A program made the position numbers and the translations under genes. A stretch of DNA of 8,914 nt. It comes from Clostridia bacterium. GTDB taxonomy: Bacteria; Bacillota_A; Clostridia; Oscillospirales; Acutalibacteraceae. Below the pieces are notes generated by a model. It searched no databases. It was not told where the DNA came from and saw only the letters and a list, made by a program, of their open reading frames with translations. The stretch's first letter is position 1, and each line of letters opens with the position of its first letter. The stretch is taken from assembly GCA_017503305.1 (NCBI GenBank), contig JAFVTJ010000154.1, forward strand, positions 1 to 8,914. The letters run 5' to 3'. This document shows, in pieces, positions 1-5,355 of the stretch.

Positions 1-335
1 ATAACGGCACACTTCACTACGACGTTTCGTTTGAAAAAGATGGCAGAGATTACGATTATGAAATCAATGCCAAAACAGGCAAAATTATCTCCGTAGAAAA
101 GCATAACATGACTTCCAGCGAAGCAAAAATTTCAAAATCGAAGGCTAAAAGCACCGCTTTAAACCATGCCGGTGTTAAAGAAAATGAAATTTCCCTTTAC
201 AAAATCGAGCTTGAAAAAGACGATGGCGTTTGGAAATATGAAATCTCCTTCAACGTTGGCAACGTAGAATACGACTACACCATAAATGCCGAAAACGGCA
301 AAATCATCGAAGCCGAAAAGGATATAGACGACTAA
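1..335 (+). CDS. PepSY-repeat protein, C-terminal part (5' end outside window)
   Basis: An open frame enters from the left edge (first full codon at base 3) and stops with TAA at 333-335, giving 110 visible residues. These hold the end of one PepSY-like repeat (residues 1-33, ending TGKIISVEK) and a second complete one (about 38-110): a helix with SKSKAKSTALNHAGV, then beta strands with YEISF, the YDY motif and an NGKII turn. The repeats resemble the domain of the lipoprotein at 2123-2569; the last 33 residues of visible repeat 1 match it at about 20 of 33 positions by my count. PepSY domains are small extracytoplasmic modules, often linked to inhibition of secreted peptidases or to cell-envelope proteins; the role here is unknown. 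By analogy with the downstream paralogue the missing N-terminus probably carries a lipoprotein signal, but that is inference. The ATG at 108 is internal to the frame, not a gene start. A hairpin terminator follows at 350-390. Confidence 0.8.
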   Translation, partial: NGTLHYDVSFEKDGRDYDYEINAKTGKIISVEKHNMTSSEAKISKSKAKSTALNHAGVKENEISLYKIELEKDDGVWKYEISFNVGNVEYDYTINAENGKIIEAEKDIDD

Positions 336-337
336 TA

Positions 338-366
338 TTGCAAATCCCAAAAAGATATGCTATCAT
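338..366 (+). promoter_or_regulatory. Predicted sigma-A promoter for the 402-1376 gene
   Basis: There is a -35 box TTGCAA at 338-343, a 17-base spacer and a -10 box TATCAT at 361-366 preceded by TGC (extended -10). The predicted transcript start is near 373, inside the 3' arm of the hairpin at 350-384. The resulting mRNA would contain only half of that hairpin, followed by the GGAGG site at 391-395. The second copy at 1388-1416 keeps the same spacing and the same -10. Confidence 0.6.
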
Positions 367-390
367 TTAGGTAGCATATCTTTTCTTTTT
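350..390 (+). terminator. Intrinsic terminator of the PepSY gene, apex overlapping a promoter
   Basis: A perfect 13-bp stem (350-362 with 372-384) encloses a 9-base apex, and the T-rich run TTTTCTTTTT (381-390) follows. It lies 14 bases after the PepSY stop codon and ends directly against the ribosome binding site of the next gene. The -10 box TATCAT (361-366) covers the top of the 5' arm and the start of the loop, so the dyad could also act as a protein-binding operator. Confidence 0.75.
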
Positions 391-401
391 GGAGGGACAC
401 T

Positions 402-1376
402 ATGAGCAAAATTAAAAAATTTATCTATCCGTTTGTTTTTTCAATAAGCTTTTTTATCCTTTTCATTGGCATGGGTATTATTTTAAACTTTACTCTTGAT
501 GATGGAAGTTATGCGGGTGCCGCTATTGCAATATTCGCAGTAGCACTGTGGGCATGGTTTGTTGTGCCGTTTTATTGCGTTAAATACAGCAAGGTTATAC
601 AAAATGACAAATTTAAATTTTTATTTGCCACTTACAATTCTCTTGTGTTGCTAATAATTCATGTAATACCCTTTAATTTCGATTCGGATACTTATATTTT
701 TGCCGCTATCTTTTTTATTTGGGCAGAAATTTGGAGTGTGGTATCATTAGTTGTGCGAATTTTGCACAAAAAACAGGATGATGAAGCGGCCGAAGAACGC
801 CTTTGTATAGAAAATTCCCTGTTACAAAATGAGAAAAAACGAATACTTGCCATTTGTTTTACTTCCTTTTATATGTTAACATTAGTTATAAACTCTGATT
901 TTGTGGAATTAATCTTTTTCCAAAATTTTGAACATGCTTTACCGGTAATCTCTACTTCTTTAACACTTCTATTCTTATTTTCCAAAAATAAAGACTATCG
1001 CTTAAAAAAGTGGTTGTTGCCTATTGCCTTCGGTATAATATTTATTGAAAATTTTGGTTTAACACTTTTCGATCTTTTAAGTTCAAGAATTATTATTACT
1101 AACATGTTTTTATTTATTGCAATAAAACTGTTAACATGTACCGCTATTGTTTTGATGTTTATAGGAACATTGCGCAATTTTAAATATATCAATCTACTAA
1201 AATACGGAGCACTTGCATATGCCGTAATATCCTTTGTAAACTTTATAGGCGTTATTATAAGCGTTATAAGACTAAGCATACCCACTTTCATGCAAATCTT
1301 CGGACTCACACTCTATTATTTGGGAATTTTTATACTAGCCACCAATAAAAAATCCTTAAAAGCGGAAAAGATATAG
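402..1376 (+). CDS. Polytopic membrane protein of unknown function
   Basis: This is a 324-residue protein that I do not recognise. It has about ten hydrophobic segments, at roughly residues 8-29, 37-60, 73-92, 98-121, 147-168, 178-194, 203-222, 232-256, 266-289 and 295-313. One clearly charged loop (about 122-146, with HKKQDDEAAEER) is probably cytoplasmic by the positive-inside trend. I see no catalytic motif, nucleotide-binding site or paired acidic residues in membrane segments suggesting a known transporter class. GGAGG at 391-395 precedes the ATG by 6 bases, which supports this start. The last five residues (KAEKI) and stop codon lie in DNA copied from the end of a PepSY gene (compare 311-340), shifted by a one-base deletion, so the C-terminus was probably acquired by recombination. 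The gene is AT-rich with many Phe, Ile and Leu codons. It may have its own promoter (338-366), and sits between PepSY genes. Confidence 0.75.
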   Translation: MSKIKKFIYPFVFSISFFILFIGMGIILNFTLDDGSYAGAAIAIFAVALWAWFVVPFYCVKYSKVIQNDKFKFLFATYNSLVLLIIHVIPFNFDSDTYIFAAIFFIWAEIWSVVSLVVRILHKKQDDEAAEERLCIENSLLQNEKKRILAICFTSFYMLTLVINSDFVELIFFQNFEHALPVISTSLTLLFLFSKNKDYRLKKWLLPIAFGIIFIENFGLTLFDLLSSRIIITNMFLFIAIKLLTCTAIVLMFIGTLRNFKYINLLKYGALAYAVISFVNFIGVIISVIRLSIPTFMQIFGLTLYYLGIFILATNKKSLKAEKI

Positions 1377-1387
1377 ACGATTAAATA

Positions 1388-1416
1388 TTGAAAACATAAA
1401 AAAGATATGCTATCAT
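1388..1416 (+). promoter_or_regulatory. Predicted sigma-A promoter for the 1451-2029 gene
   Basis: There is a -35 box TTGAAA at 1388-1393 (5 of 6 to consensus), a 17-base spacer and a -10 box TATCAT at 1411-1416 (5 of 6) with the TGC extension. The predicted start is near 1423. The -10 lies at the apex of the hairpin at 1400-1434, exactly as in the first copy. Confidence 0.65.
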
Positions 1417-1439
1417 TTTGGTAGCATATTTTTTGTTTT
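1400..1439 (+). terminator. Intrinsic terminator of the 402-1376 gene, apex overlapping a promoter
   Basis: A 13-bp stem (1400-1412 with 1422-1434, one G-U pair) is followed by TTTTTTGTTTT (1429-1439). It is the near-identical partner of the hairpin at 350-384. The G-U pair replaces a G-C pair of copy 1, so pairing is kept on the + strand. The T run abuts the GAGGTG site (1440-1445) of the next gene. Confidence 0.7.
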
Positions 1440-1450
1440 GAGGTGACAAA

Positions 1451-2029
1451 ATGAAAAAAATTATTTTGCCAAAGTTCTCGAAAATCACTTTCATTATTTC
1501 AGGGGTACTGTTTTGCATTTATATTTTAATTAGAAGTTTAGCAAGGTTTGATATTTTTCTATATTTTTTGGGAGTTGGCACGCAAGAAATCATGCCTTTT
1601 ATCACGATGCCTTGTGTTGCTTTTACAATAAGTGCTATCGCTGTTTTGCTCTATAAAAATATTGGTCACAAAACTTTAGTTGCCTGGCTATCGATTGTTA
1701 TTTCCTTTTTAGTTCTCTCATATATGCTAATAGATTATTCTTTTTCTCCAAGCAGTAAATATTTTGAATATACATCTGATGACCAAAAACACCACATTGT
1801 AGTAAATGAACGTTCCTTTCTTCTTGGCGGTTGGGGCGATATTTATGAGAAAAACTCTTTTTGTACTATGAAAAGAGTAGGTGGATATTCTACCGATGAT
1901 GGTTTTTGCCCATTTTCAAATGATGCTTTTTACTTTGTTTGGGGTGAAAACGATTTTGAATTACATCACTCTTTTTTTGGTAATAAGAGCGAGGAATATA
2001 GAGTTGTTAAAATGGAATATGTAAAATAG
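1451..2029 (+). CDS. Small membrane-anchored protein of unknown function
   Basis: This is a 192-residue protein that I do not recognise. The N-terminal half is membrane-embedded, with hydrophobic segments at about 11-29, 34-52, 53-69 and 76-95. The rest (about 96-192) is soluble, rich in aromatic residues and Gly, Ser and Asp, with Cys138 and Cys153 spaced so that they could form a disulfide if the domain faces outside. It has a beta-rich look (HHIVVNERSF, AFYFVWGENDFELHH) but no family signature I can name. GAGGTG (1440-1445) lies 5 bases before the ATG. The predicted promoter at 1388-1416 would allow independent transcription. A GC-rich hairpin (2065-2094) follows the stop. Its neighbours suggest an envelope-related role, which is only inference. 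Composition is AT-rich, like the gene before it. Confidence 0.75.
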   Translation: MKKIILPKFSKITFIISGVLFCIYILIRSLARFDIFLYFLGVGTQEIMPFITMPCVAFTISAIAVLLYKNIGHKTLVAWLSIVISFLVLSYMLIDYSFSPSSKYFEYTSDDQKHHIVVNERSFLLGGWGDIYEKNSFCTMKRVGGYSTDDGFCPFSNDAFYFVWGENDFELHHSFFGNKSEEYRVVKMEYVK

Positions 2030-2052
2030 TTTTAGTGTGACAAAAGTGCAAT

Positions 2053-2081
2053 TTAAAAAAATTTAAACGGACGGGTATAAT
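2053..2081 (+). promoter_or_regulatory. Predicted promoter for the PepSY lipoprotein gene
   Basis: A perfect -10 box TATAAT (2076-2081) lies in the loop of the terminator hairpin, with a weaker -35 box TTAAAA at 2053-2058 and a 17-base spacer. The predicted start is near 2088. The leader would contain the 3' arm only, then the ribosome binding site AAGGAGG at 2108-2114. The layout is the same as at the two upstream junctions although the hairpin sequence is unrelated. Confidence 0.5.
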
Positions 2082-2094
2082 TCCCGTCCGTTTT
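2065..2094 (+). terminator. Intrinsic terminator of the 1451-2029 gene
   Basis: A perfect 11-bp GC-rich stem (2065-2075 with 2083-2093) has the seven-base loop TATAATT and is followed by a short TTTT (2091-2094). An A-rich stretch precedes it. It begins 35 bases after the stop codon. The T run is short, so termination may be partial. Confidence 0.7.
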
Positions 2095-2122
2095 CACATA
2101 CTAACGCAAGGAGGAAGGTAAA

Positions 2123-2569
2123 ATGAAAAACAAATTTTTAAGAAATTTATCTTTATTAGCACTTTCATTAATTCTTGTCATAAGCCTTTCGGCTTGCGGC
2201 AGTAATATGGACAATAATTCCGATAACTACGTAAGCAGTAACGACAGCGAAACCCCTTTAGAATCGGAGCTTATGCCATCACAAAATAATAATTCGGCAA
2301 ATGATTCCGAAACACCGAATTCATCCGGAAATAATAATCAAGGGCTCAATGAAACAACCAAAATCACCAAAGAAGAGGCTAAGAAAATCGCCCTTAAGGA
2401 TGCGGGTGTTACCGAAAATGAAATTCGTGATTTTGAAATTGAATTAGACCGCGATAACGATATTTTAAAATATGAAATTTCCTTCGAAAAGGGTAACGAT
2501 GATTACGATTATGACATCGATGCTAATACAGGTAAAATAATAAACAAAGAAAAAGATATAAATAACTAA
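2123..2569 (+). CDS. PepSY domain lipoprotein
   Basis: This is a complete 148-residue secreted lipoprotein. Residues 1-24 form a signal peptide (basic KNKFLR, then a Leu/Ile/Ser core) ending in the lipobox L-S-A-C with Cys25 as the predicted lipid-modified residue. Residues 26-75 are a low-complexity Asn/Ser/Glu/Pro linker that would hold the domain away from the membrane. Residues 80-148 are one PepSY domain: ITKEEAKKIALKDAGV helix, YEISF strand, YDYDID and NTGKII. PepSY proteins are often extracytoplasmic and thought to modulate peptidases or sense the envelope; no partner is visible here. It is a paralogue of the repeats at 1-335. AAGGAGG (2108-2114) lies 8 bases before the ATG. The predicted promoter is at 2053-2081 and the terminator at 2575-2605. 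It converges with sigF on the other strand. Confidence 0.9.
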   Translation: MKNKFLRNLSLLALSLILVISLSACGSNMDNNSDNYVSSNDSETPLESELMPSQNNNSANDSETPNSSGNNNQGLNETTKITKEEAKKIALKDAGVTENEIRDFEIELDRDNDILKYEISFEKGNDDYDYDIDANTGKIINKEKDINN

Positions 2570-2574
2570 ATTTT

Positions 2575-2605
2575 AAGGCAAACACTTTTAAGTGTTTGCC
2601 TTTTT
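2575..2605 (+). terminator. Terminator of the PepSY lipoprotein gene, at the convergent junction with sigF
   Basis: A 12- to 13-bp perfect stem (2575-2587 with 2590-2602) is followed by TTTTT (2601-2605), six bases after the lipoprotein stop codon. The hairpin is symmetric, so it also folds in the sigF transcript, directly after the sigF stop. On that strand the tail reads AAAATTTAG, a poor U tract. It is therefore convincing for the + strand and only possible for the - strand. Confidence 0.85.
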
Positions 2606-3269
2606 AAGTTAAAGCCTTACGAAGCTTTAGTAAAATTTTCTTTTCCGCTCGCGACACCTGCACCTGCGACATATTTAAAAGCTTTGCAGTTTTGCTTTGA
2701 GTAAAGCCGTTATAATAGCGGTATTTTACTATCTTCACTTCATCCGCTTCTAAATATTTTATAGCACCGTCTATTAAAACCTTGCCGATAATTTCTTCTT
2801 CGGTTGATACTGTTGGTAAATCGGTTTCTTTTACACCGTCATCATTTTCCACCGTTAATGAAACCGGCATTTGCGAAGCGTTTAGTGCTTCGGTTATGCT
2901 TTCACACGAAACGCCCATTTTTTCGGCCAATTCGCTGATTGTGGGCTCGCGGTTTAAGGTCTGCTCTAAAATTTCGGTTTCGCGCATTATTTTAAGATAT
3001 AATTCCTTAACGCTGCGCGAAACCTTAATAGAACCACCATCGCGAAAAAGGCGGCGCACCTCCCCCATAATCACCGGAACGGCATAGGTAGAAAAGGCAA
3101 AGCCCTTATCTTTTTCAAAATTGTCGGTTGCTTTTATTAGTCCTATACACCCCGCTTGGTACAAATCGTCGTACTCAATTCCCCGCCCTGTAAAGCGTTT
3201 GCAAATTGAATGCACAAGCGGTAGGTTTTTTTCTATAAATTCTTCACGGGTATTCTTGGCCTCAACCAT
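2604..3269 (-). CDS. sigF: RNA polymerase sporulation sigma factor sigma-F
   Basis: This forespore-specific sigma-70-family factor directs early forespore transcription after asymmetric division and is held inactive by SpoIIAB. At 221 residues it shows region 2 (about 10-80: DDLYQAGCIGLIKATDNF, FSTYAVPVIMGEVRRLFRD), region 3 (about 84-130, SRSVKEL and ISELAEKMGV) and a region 4 helix-turn-helix at about 188-215 (TQSKTAKLLNMSQVQVSRAEKKI), all closely resembling Bacillus SigF. Compared from memory with the 255-residue Bacillus protein it lacks about 20 N-terminal residues. An in-frame TAA (3270-3272) lies directly before the ATG, so no longer start is possible. No Shine-Dalgarno is visible before the ATG. 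The gene overlaps spoIIAB by 8 bases (ATGGTTGA), which suggests translation by termination-reinitiation and a fixed ratio to its inhibitor. Identification rests on both sequence and the spoIIAA-spoIIAB context. Confidence 0.95.
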   Translation of the reverse strand: MVEAKNTREEFIEKNLPLVHSICKRFTGRGIEYDDLYQAGCIGLIKATDNFEKDKGFAFSTYAVPVIMGEVRRLFRDGGSIKVSRSVKELYLKIMRETEILEQTLNREPTISELAEKMGVSCESITEALNASQMPVSLTVENDDGVKETDLPTVSTEEEIIGKVLIDGAIKYLEADEVKIVKYRYYNGFTQSKTAKLLNMSQVQVSRAEKKILLKLRKALT

Positions 3270-3699
3270 TTATGTTAAAGCGACGACTGATTTTTTTAAT
3301 CATTGTAAGACTTGTTCCTTTGCCAACAGTCGAGCGCACCTTAACGCTGTCCATAAAGGACAGCATAACCGCAAAACCCAGCCCTGCACGCTCGCCGCCG
3401 ACCGTGGTGTAAAGCGGTTCCATTGCCTTTTCTATATTTTCAATGCCTTTACCCTTATCTCTGATTTTAATCTTTATGGCATTAGGTTCTATAATTTCGG
3501 CCGATATGTAAATTTTACCCATACCTTTTTCGTAAGCGTGGACAATACAGTTTGTTACCGCTTCAGAAACGGCGGTTTTAATATCGCTTAATTCCTCAAT
3601 TGTGGGGTCTAGCTGTGTCGCAAAGGCCGAAATAGCGGCACGGGCAAAGCTCTCGTTGACTGAGCTTGCGGGGATGGTCATACTAAAGTTGTTTTTCAT
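3262..3699 (-). CDS. spoIIAB: Anti-sigma-F factor and serine kinase SpoIIAB
   Basis: This cytoplasmic protein binds sigma-F in its ATP form and phosphorylates SpoIIAA; unphosphorylated SpoIIAA displaces sigma-F from it. It is 145 residues, the usual length. GHKL (Bergerat) ATPase motifs are present: N box SEAVTNCIVHAYE (45-57) with catalytic Glu46 and Mg ligand Asn50, DKGKGI (81-86) and GGERAGLG (101-108) of the ATP lid. NESFAR (15-20) keeps Arg20, which in the Bacillus protein contacts both sigma-F and SpoIIAA. The start is supported by GGAGGG within the end of spoIIAA, about 10 bases before the ATG. It follows spoIIAA with a 3-base gap and its stop overlaps the start of sigF, so the three are one operon. 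I see no missing key residue. Confidence 0.96.
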   Translation of the reverse strand: MKNNFSMTIPASSVNESFARAAISAFATQLDPTIEELSDIKTAVSEAVTNCIVHAYEKGMGKIYISAEIIEPNAIKIKIRDKGKGIENIEKAMEPLYTTVGGERAGLGFAVMLSFMDSVKVRSTVGKGTSLTMIKKISRRFNING

Positions 3700-3702
3700 A
3701 AT

Positions 3703-4014
3703 CTATTTGCCCTCCAATTTTGCCAGCTTTTCTATGCCCGCCAGCTTCATAACCTTATAAATGCTTTGAGAAGCACCGCTTATATGAAGCGAAGCCCCTG
3801 TTTTTTGTAAATTGCGATAGCGCCCCATAACAAGCCCTATGCCCGAGCTATCCATAAAGGTTATACCCGAAAAATCCAAAACTAATAAGGACGGCATATT
3901 AAGCTCTATCGCATTATCGATACTCTCACGCATATCCTTTGCAGTGTGGTGGTCTAATTCTCCCGAAAGATAGGCTGTTACCACTTCACCCGTTACGTTA
4001 ATTTCTACTGACAT
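3703..4014 (-). CDS. spoIIAA: Anti-anti-sigma factor SpoIIAA
   Basis: This STAS-domain protein releases sigma-F from SpoIIAB when dephosphorylated (by SpoIIE in known spore formers). It is 103 residues, slightly shorter than the Bacillus protein. GELDHHTA (18-25) and FMDSSGIGLVMGRY (53-66) are the family signature. Ser56, the first Ser of DSSG, corresponds to the phosphorylated Ser58 of Bacillus subtilis. GAGGTG (4020-4025) lies 5 bases before the ATG. It is the first gene of spoIIA, 75 bases after folC on the same strand, with the folC terminator hairpin between. In Bacillus this operon is read by sigma-H with Spo0A; no clear sigma-H promoter (AGGA element plus GAAT at the right distance) is visible here, so the promoter stays undefined. 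spoIIE and spoVA genes are not in the window. Confidence 0.96.
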   Translation of the reverse strand: MSVEINVTGEVVTAYLSGELDHHTAKDMRESIDNAIELNMPSLLVLDFSGITFMDSSGIGLVMGRYRNLQKTGASLHISGASQSIYKVMKLAGIEKLAKLEGK

Positions 4015-4025
4015 TTTTTCACCTC

Positions 4026-4071
4026 AAAATAAAAATAGGACAAGCCCATATATACTATACGGGTTTGTCCT
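4026..4071 (-). terminator. Intrinsic terminator of folC
   Basis: Arms 4037-4047 and 4061-4071 pair over 11 positions with one mismatch in the - strand transcript (A opposite C). A 13-base AT-rich loop lies between them, and the tail ATTTTTATTTT (4036-4026) follows on the - strand. It begins 18 bases after the folC stop. The loop on the - strand contains TATAGT and TATATA, which could serve as a -10 box for spoIIAA, but no good -35 sits at 16-18 bases. In a + strand RNA the mismatch would be a G-U pair, but there is no U tract on that side. Confidence 0.65.
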
Positions 4072-4089
4072 TAAAAAATTTGTCGCATT

Positions 4090-5301
4090 TTAAGTTTTAA
4101 AAAAATTTTTTAATTTTTCGCGAATAGCCGACGCCAAATAAAGCGAGCCGAAAACGAAAATTATATCACTATCCGCAATTTTCTCAATCGCTTCCATATA
4201 ATTTTCGGCAGTTTCGGTAACACAGTATTTTTCCGCCTTTTCTTTAAGCTCTGCCGCCTTTAAGGAGCGAGACATACCGCTAACCTCAACCGCCACCGCT
4301 TTTTTGCAGAAAGGCAAGGTTTTGGCTAAAACTTCGTCACAGTCTTTGTCCGCCATCATACCGACTATTGCGGTTATTTTGCCGCCGAATTTTTCCATTT
4401 CACGTGCTAGCACGGTTGCACCGTCAATATTATGTGCGCCGTCAAGCACAACTAGTGGACTTTTGCTTATAATTTCCATTCGTGCGGGGAAAAATGTGTT
4501 TTCAATCCCCTTTTTTATTTTTTCTTTATCAATACCAACAGTCAACAAGGTTTCAATAACCATTAAAGCGTTTTCAATTTGATATTCGCCCGAAAGGGTG
4601 GTTTTATAATGTTCGCCCTTGTAAGTAAACTCGTTGCCGAAAATATCGCTTTTTATAACCCTTAATTCGCTAATATCGGGGATAATTGGATTATAGCCGT
4701 GTAAAATTTCAAGCGCGTCTGATGGTTGATACGGCGTGGTAATCAAGGGGCAATCTTTTATAATTCCACACTTTTCTTTTGTGATTTGTCTCACAGTATC
4801 ACCCAAAATAGCAGTGTGGTCGAGCCCTATTTTTGTGATAACGTTGGCAACCAAATTAGTAAGACTGTTAGTGGCATCAAGTCTTCCGCCAAGCCCCGTT
4901 TCGATAACTGCGATATCACATTTTTGGCTCTCAAAATATAAAAAAGCCATAGCGGTAATAAACTCGAACTCGGTAAGCTCTATTTCGGTTTCAATTACCT
5001 TTTCGGCAAGCTGACAAAGCATATCCTTCGGGATAAATTCGCCGTTTATTTGTATTCGCTCGCAAAAATCAATAATAAAGGGCGAAATATAAAGCCCTGT
5101 TTTATAGCCTGCCCCTTTCAAAACAGCGTGAAGCATAGCCGATACCGAGCCTTTGCCGTTTGTACCTGCTATGTGTATTGCTTTAAAATTGTTTTGTGGG
5201 TTAGAAAGCTTTTCTAAAACCGCTTTTATTCTATCGAGTGTTGGCGGTTTTGAAAAATTGCCCAGCGAGTGAATATAATTTAACGTATCAATATAATTCA
5301 T
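4090..5301 (-). CDS. folC: Folylpolyglutamate synthase / dihydrofolate synthase
   Basis: This cytoplasmic Mur-ligase-family enzyme uses ATP to add glutamate to dihydropteroate and/or to tetrahydrofolates, making and retaining folate cofactors. It is 403 residues, slightly short for the family. Motifs in order: DRIKAVLEKL (23-32), P loop AGTNGKGSVS (45-54), ISPFIIDFCERI (72-83), IETGLGGRLDATN (133-145), IGLDHTAILGDT (158-169), KEKCGIIK (175-182, with the Lys usually carbamoylated), GEYQIENA (238-245), FPARMEII (271-278) and VLDGAHN (285-291). Whether it is bifunctional cannot be told from motifs. The Shine-Dalgarno is weak (GGTG about 5 bases before the ATG). The ATG is placed normally for the family start YIDTLNYI. 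It lies 160 bases after valS, an order also common in Bacillus, and before spoIIA. Confidence 0.96.
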   Translation of the reverse strand: MNYIDTLNYIHSLGNFSKPPTLDRIKAVLEKLSNPQNNFKAIHIAGTNGKGSVSAMLHAVLKGAGYKTGLYISPFIIDFCERIQINGEFIPKDMLCQLAEKVIETEIELTEFEFITAMAFLYFESQKCDIAVIETGLGGRLDATNSLTNLVANVITKIGLDHTAILGDTVRQITKEKCGIIKDCPLITTPYQPSDALEILHGYNPIIPDISELRVIKSDIFGNEFTYKGEHYKTTLSGEYQIENALMVIETLLTVGIDKEKIKKGIENTFFPARMEIISKSPLVVLDGAHNIDGATVLAREMEKFGGKITAIVGMMADKDCDEVLAKTLPFCKKAVAVEVSGMSRSLKAAELKEKAEKYCVTETAENYMEAIEKIADSDIIFVFGSLYLASAIREKLKNFFKT

Positions 5302-5355
5302 TTTTCACCAAAATTTTACAAGTATTAAAAAGTTTAATTTGCACAATATATTTAT

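Larger units (their letters stand above)
311..395 (+). repeat. Direct repeat copy 1: PepSY tail, hairpin and RBS
   Basis: This stretch matches 1361-1445. It covers the last codons of the PepSY gene, the stop codon, the spacer, the hairpin, the T tract and the next gene's GGAGG site. From 341 to 390 the copies align without gaps and agree at about 41 of 50 bases by my count. The flanking 311-340 part is nearly as similar but carries small indels. Both copies are immediately followed by a start codon of an unrelated membrane protein gene. Confidence 0.75.
1361..1445 (+). repeat. Direct repeat copy 2: PepSY-tail remnant, hairpin and RBS
   Basis: This is the second copy of the 311-395 segment. 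Its first about 30 bases correspond to the codons for EAEKDIDD and stop in copy 1. Here one G is missing after GAAAA, so the reading frame shifts and the membrane protein ends at an in-frame TAG (1374-1376). The hairpin and its -10 box are the best preserved part. Its position at the end of an unrelated gene points to a tandem duplication followed by replacement of the PepSY body, or to recombination between repeats. Confidence 0.75.

Noticed and set aside
108..335. Short gene starting at the ATG at 108
   Set aside because: The same frame is open to the left edge and the upstream codons encode a PepSY repeat, so this ATG is internal.
995..1309. Open frame of 104 codons on the - strand
   Set aside because: It is opposite the membrane protein gene at 402-1376, has no ribosome binding site of note and its hydrophobic pattern is the complement of the real gene.
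350..1434. CRISPR-like or mobile-element repeats from the paired identical hairpins
   Set aside because: There are only two copies, 1 kb apart, each at a gene junction; there is no array, transposase or target-site duplication.
3121..3591. Open frame of 156 codons on the + strand
   Set aside because: It lies opposite spoIIAB and the start of sigF, both with complete family motifs, and its translation has no recognisable domain. It is an antisense shadow.
4037..4071. Sigma-H promoter for spoIIA around AGGACAAA
   Set aside because: No GAAT-type -10 occurs 11-14 bases downstream, and the AGGA is part of the terminator stem.
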